Shown here in pieces: positions 57,166 through 64,000 of a DNA stretch of 64,000 bases (position 1 is its first letter; every line of letters starts with the position of its first letter). The notes beneath the pieces were generated by a model, which saw only the letters and a list, made by a program, of their open reading frames with translations, made no database searches and was not told the origin of the DNA. This DNA is from Legionella hackeliae (lineage in GTDB: Bacteria; Pseudomonadota; Gammaproteobacteria; Legionellales; Legionellaceae), in contig NZ_LN681225.1 of the NCBI RefSeq assembly GCF_000953655.1, positions 946,001 to 1,010,000 of the forward strand, given 5' to 3'. A program made the translations under genes and the position numbers.

Positions 57166-57185
57166 CTTAATGTTTAGTTAATGTA
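57166..57185 (+). promoter_or_regulatory. PmrA-type tandem box, strong candidate
   Basis: CTTAATGTT, two bases (TA), GTTAATGTA: 9-2-9 with TTAAT intact in both halves, the best match in the window. It ends 56 bases before the ATG at 57242. Confidence 0.65.
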
Positions 57186-57241
57186 CTGATTGATTAAATA
57201 TATTATAGTAATGCATACCGGTTTTTGTGGTTTTTTGAGTA

Positions 57242-58873
57242 ATGAAAGAAGAATTCGAGTCCTCGCGTGGCAAAATTATTCGTGCTATTCGCAAAACAGA
57301 GGAGAATTTGACTGCTCTGCCGCACCAGATTGAAGGTATTGTATGGCCTGCAGCAGTGATGAAAGTAGTTTTAGCTCAAAAATTAGAGCGTCGTCGGAAT
57401 AAAGAAATACCGTTTAATTACATGGTGACTGAATTTATTCCTAATGAAAAATCCACCGATTATTCTTTAGAGAATAACAAGGAATTATCTGAACTTGTTA
57501 AATTTTTAAAAGCTAACCATCATAAATTGCCGATTGGATTACGCTTTCAACTCGCAGTACTTACGGATGGTCATTGGAGCTGTGTTGATAATGTGATTGC
57601 TTCTAAAGGAATCTCAGCGTTTAATTTAGATGCTGTGATGGATAGTAGGTCAAGGCATTTTTTTCAGGTCTACTTGACTAATTTCCAAATGGCTGGTCTT
57701 TTGAGTGCTGGCTATCTCTATTATGTCTCTGTGCCACCAGGAGGCCCATTTAGCAAAACACCAAAAGAAAAAGTTGCTAATATGATCCAGACAGATTGGG
57801 TTAGTTGCGGTCTTTTTGTTGTTGATCACCTGTCTTTTCTATCACGTACCAATGTTTTTCAGCATTTAAAATCATCTTTTGGTGAGGCAGATTACATCCA
57901 ACTGGGCAGAGCGGATATTCCTCCGTCTTTATCAGCAATTTTTCGTTTGAGCCAAAGTGAGCTGCTACTGGAGAGCTTATCGAGTAAACAAAAAGCGACT
58001 ACAGTCAATAGAAAAGGAACTCTACTAGGTACTATAAAATATAGTGGAGTAAGGAGTAAAAGAGAAAAGATATTACAAAGTGCCAGGATTTATGTTGAAC
58101 AAAGTGATAATGAAAAACTTGAAAAAATATTTTCTCACAATTTAGTTGAACACTTATCCCAATTTGCAGCGAACTATTCTCCAGCTGTTAATAATCTCAT
58201 TGAAGTTGTCTATAACGTGCTGCCTAAGTGTAAGAGTTTATTGGATGAAGAAGCAATTAAGCTAATGGATAAATTGCATGGAGTGATTTTATTATCAGAA
58301 TTGAATGATACGCAAAAAATTCTCGCAATCGCTAATATAGTAACCTCAACACTCGAAAAGAGAACTGATATATCAGCCTATCGTTTAATTGCCAGCGTTT
58401 TAACTTATGCTGTTTTACACATAAATAATAATGAGGAATTATTTGGTTTTTATATCAATATTACTGCTTCTTCCATTTGTCTGAGTTTAAACAGCAATAC
58501 GAACTCCTTTTTTTCTCGACCAACGGGATTTACTCCCTCGCTTCTCGCCCATTTAGAAAAAGCGGTCAAAGTACAACTACTTTACAATGCCATTGTGGAT
58601 CAGAATGGTCGACAACTGCAGTTACTTAATGAGATGACAGGTTGTAGTGCTTTTATTAACAAAACCCGCACTTTCAATACTTCAGAAACTAAAAGTAGCC
58701 AATTATTAAAAGAGTTAATTCTACTGAGTGAAAAGGAAGGGACTGAAGTTAGTCGTGCTAAGGAAGTCCTACGAGAAAAATTAGAAGAAAGTAAAAAAGA
58801 GATATTGAAAGAATTTAATTTTACAATTACAGAATCATTAAGTTCTACACACTCTTCAGGAAAAAGTGTGTAG
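57242..58873 (+). CDS. Clan CE (YopJ/Ulp-like) cysteine enzyme, candidate Dot/Icm effector
   Basis: 543 residues. Catalytic-looking residues: His111 in TDGHWSCVD, Asp130 in FNLDAVMD, Gln183 and Cys189 in MIQTDWVSCGLFVVDHLSF. Order His, acid, Gln-(5)-Cys-Gly is that of clan CE peptidases/acetyltransferases; the His-to-acid spacing of 19 equals that in YopJ. The N-terminal 80 and C-terminal 330 residues are unassigned and mostly helical. The C-terminus is Ser/Thr-rich (ESLSSTHSSGKSV). Good PmrA-type box upstream. Possible functions are protease/deubiquitinase-like or Ser/Lys acetyltransferase; sequence alone does not decide. Confidence 0.72.
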   Translation: MKEEFESSRGKIIRAIRKTEENLTALPHQIEGIVWPAAVMKVVLAQKLERRRNKEIPFNYMVTEFIPNEKSTDYSLENNKELSELVKFLKANHHKLPIGLRFQLAVLTDGHWSCVDNVIASKGISAFNLDAVMDSRSRHFFQVYLTNFQMAGLLSAGYLYYVSVPPGGPFSKTPKEKVANMIQTDWVSCGLFVVDHLSFLSRTNVFQHLKSSFGEADYIQLGRADIPPSLSAIFRLSQSELLLESLSSKQKATTVNRKGTLLGTIKYSGVRSKREKILQSARIYVEQSDNEKLEKIFSHNLVEHLSQFAANYSPAVNNLIEVVYNVLPKCKSLLDEEAIKLMDKLHGVILLSELNDTQKILAIANIVTSTLEKRTDISAYRLIASVLTYAVLHINNNEELFGFYINITASSICLSLNSNTNSFFSRPTGFTPSLLAHLEKAVKVQLLYNAIVDQNGRQLQLLNEMTGCSAFINKTRTFNTSETKSSQLLKELILLSEKEGTEVSRAKEVLREKLEESKKEILKEFNFTITESLSSTHSSGKSV

Positions 58874-58881
58874 TCTATAAA

Positions 58882-59307
58882 TTAGCTTTCCAGGCTGGCA
58901 TTCATAGTAATTTTAGCCCGCATTAGTTTGGAAACAGGGCAATTTTCTTTAGCAGTATTTGCTGCGATTTGAAAAGCTTCAGCATTAACTTCAGGTACTC
59001 TTGCACTGACTTGTAAATGAATTGCAGGAATAGAAAATCCCTCTGCTGATTTTTCTAAAGACACTGTGGCTGTGGTTTGAATGCGTTCTGTCTTAAAACC
59101 CTCTTTTTCCAATTGAGCGGCAAATGCCATCGAAAAACAACCTGCATGTGCTGCTGCAATTAATTCCTCAGGATTAGTTCCCTGCCCTTGTTCGAAGCGT
59201 GTTTTAAATGAATATTGCGTTTTATTAAGAGTACCACTTTCTGTTGAAATGAGGCCATTGCCATCTCTAATGCCCCCGCGCCATTCAGCTGAGCCTTGTC
59301 TGTCCAT
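58882..59307 (-). CDS. osmC: OsmC family peroxiredoxin
   Basis: 141 residues of the OsmC/Ohr family, thiol peroxidases acting on organic hydroperoxides. Both redox cysteines are visible: [10 protein letters not shown] and [25 protein letters not shown] is the family signature. The start at 59307 follows GGAG. The convergent stop of the upstream effector gene is 8 bases away. By motif it is nearer OsmC than Ohr. Confidence 0.9.
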   Translation of the reverse strand: MDRQGSAEWRGGIRDGNGLISTESGTLNKTQYSFKTRFEQGQGTNPEELIAAAHAGCFSMAFAAQLEKEGFKTERIQTTATVSLEKSAEGFSIPAIHLQVSARVPEVNAEAFQIAANTAKENCPVSKLMRAKITMNASLES

Positions 59308-59401
59308 AATTTTTCTCCTTTTCTAATTGAATTGAATATTAGCACATAACTTCCCAATGGATTAACTATTGATAATTGTGTTATTATTAATCATAGTGAT
59401 T

Positions 59402-59421
59402 ATTTATTGTTTATTAAGAAT
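59402..59421 (+). promoter_or_regulatory. Degenerate PmrA-type box
   Basis: ATTTATTGT, two bases, ATTAAGAAT. The second half equals that of the 31431 box, the first is poor. It ends 41 bases before ATG 59463, the same spacing as at 15288. Confidence 0.3.
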
Positions 59422-59462
59422 TGGAGTGAGCTGTCAAGGAATTGGACTATTTGAGAATAATT

Positions 59463-62400
59463 ATGCCTAAAAAGCCCTATCAGCAGATGCTTTTACACAA
59501 TGCTGCATTACAAAGAATGTTTAGTCTTTATGGAAAAGATGGTACGAAAGTGACTCTGTTTGAGCCTACCCGAGCAATTATGATTCCCAAAGGAAGCTTT
59601 TTCCCTACATTTAGCGGATTGGGAACAACAACAACGCCCACAGAATTCACAAAACACCGTATATATTCCGATGCGGACTCTAAAGCGAAACTTTCTATTA
59701 TCAATCACGATGGTCGCTACCAAACGTTGATATACACAACCACACCAGAAAATATTAAATTAGCCTTACGCAATGGAGTCTTTGACAGTGCAACTATTCA
59801 AGATCCACTTGCGAAGATGATTGCTGAAATTGGCACTTATAAACGAAAAGTTTTTGAGCGCTCTACTGAATTGCATGCCCAAGTTACCTCAAATAGCGAA
59901 AGGCTTGTTGTTGCAGATGTTGCGCAAACGTTGATTGAAGTGTTACAACCCCTCAACCGATTGATTAATAATTACGATCGCTCCAGGAAACCACAAGAAA
60001 ATTTAAAAAATATTGTGGCAACTTTAGATGGTTTGAGCCTTCAGCTTGCTAAAATGATTGACGAGACTAAAGCAAAAAATGAAGAACCTTATTTAACACT
60101 CATGGCTTGTGCCGTTACCTTAAAAAAACGCACAGAACAGTACCGAGCTTCTTTGGCAGAAATAAAACATCCCTCCGAGGAACAAGTAAGAGCAATATTA
60201 GGTAGTTATGGTACAAATAATAATTTATTAAAACATTTTCTACAGCAACAATTAAATCTTGTTTCACAAAGTGCGATCGATGCTGGTTATGCTGTAACTG
60301 GTTTATATCGAGATTCCAGCGGTTTATCTCAGGCGTTGTTGGATGCTCAATTTACTGCAGAAAATTTTTCTAGCCAACTTCTTGATTACCACAATGCTAT
60401 ATCAAAAGAGCATGGCTTAGACTTTTCTGACAAGCAAAAGGATGGATTAGTGTCGATTGACTTGGGGGAATATGGATTTCATCCTAAATCTAATGTCGAA
60501 TTGGCAAAACGGGTAGCCTTAATTGAGCGTACTGGCAAAGCGCTTAATAATCCCGACGATGAGACAGTTAGATTTATAAATTTTAGTGGCAGAAGAGATG
60601 CTATCCCAGGCTATACTGCGGCGAGGAAAGTAGGTTTTACTCTCATCAATTTCACTTTAGATATTACAACCTTTGCGCTTGATTTAGTTTATGCAGGCTA
60701 TGCTGGCACTGTTAGTTTAATCAATCTTGGTCTGCGGGTGTTTGATCGTCCACCCTTTAAAATTCCACCATTTCCCAGTGAGCTCAAGCTGTTGCAAAAA
60801 TGGGAAACCGATGAAGATATGTATGCCCATTTGGATTCTACAAAGAATTTATTTGGTGAAAATGCAGTTACTGAACTAACCGATTCAGGCGTTTTTGTTA
60901 AGGCTGCGCGGTTTATTGGCCATCAACTTTTAAATTTCACCTGGAAACCTTTAGTTGAAATTGTTAAAGGAGTGACCACTAATTTATGGGATGGCGCAAA
61001 AAATATTTATTACGATATCACAGTTGGGACCAAGCCAATTGATGAGGAAGAGATTGCCAATTTATTAACGGCACGGGTTAAAGAGAATGAAAGCGCAAGT
61101 AATGCCAATCATCAGGCAATTAAAATGTTACTTGATATGCAGAAGCCTGAATTAGTAGCCTATGGTCAATTAGAGTTCGAAAAAACAGGAGATGCAAAAG
61201 CCGATTATCATTTAAATCCCGATAAACCTGAAGATTTTGTCTCATGGGCAAGCAATGATTTTATGAAAAGTATGGTGGAGGTCTTCTCGCATGAGATTTA
61301 TCGTGCCCATCCTTTAGGAGGATTGGCATTTACCTTAGCGGCAAGTACAGCGGTTCCTATGGTTATGCCATTTGTAGCAAAATTTGCTTTTTTGAATTTT
61401 ATTTATACCAAAATTAATATTCCCATTGCAAAAGCTTTGGTGGGAGAGACCCAAGGGCTTATGTCTTCTTTTTCCACCGCTATGATTGAGGGAAAGGTGG
61501 CTTTTTTCTTACAGGATTTAACGAATGGTAAAGACAGTCTACTGGTTCGTGGGGTTGAGTTAATTTTGGAAAACCCTGTCTTGGCGGGGTTAGTGGGTAC
61601 TGCAGCAATTGGTCTTGGTTTTGAGATTGCCTTTAAGGCAAATATTCCCTGGTTGAGTGAAAGCATTGCATCAGAAGCTGGACATGCCTCTTTTCCCTAA
61701 CTTGAGCTCGGTCTATCAGGTGCAAAGTTAGCTGCTATTGTTCTTGAAAGTGGCATTCGCTACGAAGGAGGGGAGAACCACGATTCACATCATACTCATA
61801 TTATGGAAGAGAAAATTGAGGCACTACGCCCTGAGATCAGAGCATCTATGGTTGAAGCTTATAAAAAAGTTCACAAAATTACTGAAGTCTCTGAGGAACA
61901 AGAAGGTAAAATTGATATCCAAGTTAAAGAATATATGGAGGCCTTTAAAGGAGCACTTGCTGTGAATTATACAGACCCTATGGTCAATGCAGTTGAGCGT
62001 TCTTTGGAAAGCTATGTCGCTACTTATACTGGTGCTCCAATTTCTGAGTTCAATAGTTCTTCACTTGAGAAACTACAAAAAAGTGTTAAACGAAATCACA
62101 TTCGAGAACGAATTCTAGAGCTTAATCCAGAGGATTTACCTCAGGATGAAAAATACAAAATAATGCATTATGTGAATACGCATTATAAAAATGATCCTGA
62201 TTATGTTGCTGCTGTTAGATATATCTTGATGGGGGGGCACGAAAAAATTGGCGGATTGGCTGGCTCTATCAAGATAGCTTTATCGTATGTTCCTGCTCTT
62301 TTCCGTGCGGGTGTTGGTTTAATCATGAGTGCCGGTTTTGGTCTAGGCTCATTAATCAACCCTGACTTAAGATCCCGGGCTTCCATGGCCCTGCAACCCG

Positions 62401-63038
62401 TCAATGATTTACTGAATAAGGCCCGTGCGGATACTGGATTGATAATTAAAGCGATTTCTAATTTAGGCCGTGTAACCTGGGGTCTAATAGGCAGTATTTT
62501 ACGTGTTCCATTAGTTGCTATTTATTCGTTGGTAGCCAGTCCGGTACTTATTACTCAGTATCTTACTTCATCGCGACACTATTTACCGACCCCACGAGAA
62601 ATGAATGGCATGCTCTCCGAATTTCTCTTTGCTCCAGGAAAAGTAAGTCAGCTCTTAAATGCAGTCAATGGCTTTTTCCGTGAGGCAGCTGGCGCTAAAA
62701 ATTTGGAAGCCGCTACGGCCGGAGTTACAGCGCAAGAGATGACAGAAAATATTGCTCAACTAAGACATGATAAACTGTTGACAACATTAATGTCTCCCCA
62801 AGCAATCAATGAACAAGAATTAAGCACTCCACACATGCTGGATACTCTTAGAAAAGTGGCAACAACCACTGTAAGTAATCCGACGGCAGAAAAACCAGGA
62901 TTGTCTGCTATTCGCACGGCTAGCGAATCGAAATCAGTGAAGGTATTTAAATTAGAGGATGTTACGCACAGCCATCATCCACTCATGGAGGAGGATAGTG
63001 AGGATGATGAGGGAGAATCTACAAAAGTAGAACCCTAG
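59463..63038 (+). pseudogene. Large membrane protein, candidate Dot/Icm effector, split by an in-frame TAA
   Basis: One frame of about 1192 codons from ATG 59463 (MPKKPYQQML; a TTG at 59442 is also possible) to 63038, broken only by TAA at 61698-61700. After it the frame continues with coding sense (LELGLSGAKLAAIVLESG) through 34 codons to the next Met at 61803. Hydrophobic regions occur around residues 390-425, 620-650 and 690-720, and again after the stop (FRAGVGLIMSAGFGLGSLI, GLIGSILRVPLVAIYSLVA). The C-terminus is a textbook acidic block (MEEDSEDDEGESTKVEP). No family recognised. It may be two proteins by re-initiation, a null allele or an error. Confidence 0.78.
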
Positions 63039-63105
63039 TAAATCTTTTTCAAATTCAGTTTCAACTATACTTAGCATATATACTTTGAGTAAAAGGACAT
63101 ACTCC

Positions 63106-64000
63106 ATGGGGTTAGATATTTATCACCGAAAACGCGATTTCAAGAAAACACCAGAACCGAAGGGAAGAATTCGCCAAGATAAAAATAAGAATTATCGCTT
63201 TGTTATCCAGAAACATGCAGCCAGTCGTCTTCATTATGATTTTCGTTTAGAGCTTGATGGGGTTCTTAAAAGTTGGGCAGTGCCAAAAGGACCTTGTCTG
63301 GATCCTAACGCTAAACGCTTGGCAGTTCATGTGGAGGACCACCCCCTTGAGTATGGTTCTTTTGAGGGTGTAATTCCTAAAGGGGAATATGGCGGCGGTA
63401 CGGTGATGCTTTGGGATGAGGGAAAATGGGAGCCTTTGGATGAGGATCCACGAAAAGCTTATGAAAAAGGACATTTGCGTTTTGAATTACATGCAAAGAA
63501 ATTACATGGCCGCTGGGATCTTTTTCGTTTTAAAAATGAAGATAACTCCTGGTTTTTAGTGAAATATGAGGATGAGTTCGCAAGACCGTTAGATGATTAC
63601 GATATCACTCTTAAAAAACCAAATAGTGTTGTAACTGATAAATCCTTAGATGAAATTGCCGAAAACTATGACAACATATGGACTAAAGAGGGGTTAGAGA
63701 GTAGCGAGAAAAAAAAAATTAAAGAAGAAATCGATGGATTAATTCCTGCTGAACTTAAAGCCAGTCCCTTTCCAGAACGAATTTCCCCTCAACTCACTAC
63801 CTTAGTGGATAAGCCGCCCCAAGGTTCACAATGGTTGCATGAAATTAAATTTGATGGCTATCGAATTATTGCTTTTAAAGACGGTAAATCAATTCGCTTG
63901 ATATCTCGAAATAATATTGATTGGACGAGAAAGTTTAAAAATGTCATTAAAGCATTGCAACATTTGCCGGCTACAAGAGTCATAGTCGATGGTGAGGTGG
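63106..64000 (+). CDS. ligD: ATP-dependent DNA ligase LigD, partial (runs off right edge)
   Basis: 298 codons are visible without a stop. ATG 63106 follows AAAAGGA. An N-terminal 3'-phosphoesterase domain (FVIQKHAASRLHYDFRLEL, VHVEDHPLEYGSFEGVIP, GEYGGGTVMLWDEG) is joined to the ligase domain, whose nucleotidyl-accepting Lys is in HEIKFDGYRIIAF. This is the LigD of bacterial non-homologous end joining; a polymerase domain, if present, would be beyond the edge. No ku gene lies in this window. Confidence 0.95.
   Translation, partial: MGLDIYHRKRDFKKTPEPKGRIRQDKNKNYRFVIQKHAASRLHYDFRLELDGVLKSWAVPKGPCLDPNAKRLAVHVEDHPLEYGSFEGVIPKGEYGGGTVMLWDEGKWEPLDEDPRKAYEKGHLRFELHAKKLHGRWDLFRFKNEDNSWFLVKYEDEFARPLDDYDITLKKPNSVVTDKSLDEIAENYDNIWTKEGLESSEKKKIKEEIDGLIPAELKASPFPERISPQLTTLVDKPPQGSQWLHEIKFDGYRIIAFKDGKSIRLISRNNIDWTRKFKNVIKALQHLPATRVIVDGEV

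Overview
The window is AT-rich bacterial chromosome and almost certainly comes from a Legionella species. The evidence is the neighbourhood letS / pyrophosphate-type phosphofructokinase / type IV pilin / gltX, the type II secretion genes lspL and lspM, and several large proteins of no known family with acidic Glu-rich C-termini typical of Dot/Icm (type IVB) substrates. Four good PmrA-type tandem promoter elements and one weak one lie upstream of such proteins. No plasmid, phage or IS element is visible, and no rRNA or CRISPR array.

Layout. 1-7282: a candidate effector (cut by the left edge), a permease-pheA pair, a small unknown gene, bolA-yjbQ, a pilin and a PPi-type phosphofructokinase. 7303-11727: the sensor kinase letS, broken by a one-base frameshift at a run of eight A, then gltX. 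11786-14990: an unstable stretch with two REP-like hairpin arrays, a metal-dependent phosphatase/nuclease and a candidate effector gene interrupted by an in-frame stop. 15288-24024: four unrecognised large genes, probably effectors (lipase-like; coiled coil with two membrane regions; ankyrin-like 1396 aa; caspase-like His/Cys protein), plus a small WYL-like gene. 24097-28863: tRNA-Lys, housekeeping genes and a DDAH-permease pair. 29047-31450: a third REP array and another candidate effector with a PmrA-type box. 31603-36894: tRNA-Ala, two tRNA-Glu, a soluble hybrid kinase, a FAD oxidoreductase and dgt. 37098-45875: SPOR lipoprotein, lspML, mltB, an M4 zinc protease, and lepA-lepB-rnc. 46122-50821: a four-gene operon (glutamine-synthetase-like ligase, aldehyde dehydrogenase, iron alcohol dehydrogenase, class I amidotransferase) that fits gamma-glutamylated amine breakdown. 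51034-56767: a double-glycine leader peptide, a truncated DoxX-like gene, Zn-alcohol dehydrogenase-hemerythrin, a fourth REP element and a second-type EF-G. 57166-64000: a clan CE/YopJ-like candidate effector behind a PmrA-type box, an OsmC-like gene, a large membrane effector candidate split by an in-frame TAA, and ligD (cut by the right edge).

Three long reading frames are each broken by a single lesion (letS, 13905-14990, 59463-63038). All three have intact coding sense on both sides, so they are either recent mutations, sequencing errors or, for letS, possible slippage at the A run. The four repeat arrays share an architecture: hairpins headed by GGAT at both ends in inverted orientation, with tandem units between. 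This matches REP/BIME elements and gives two stem families with the same head.

The most promising new biology is the set of uncharacterised effector candidates, especially 57242-58873 (clan CE-like His/Asp/Gln/Cys) and 23308-24024 (caspase-like His/Cys), together with the GG-leader peptide at 51034.
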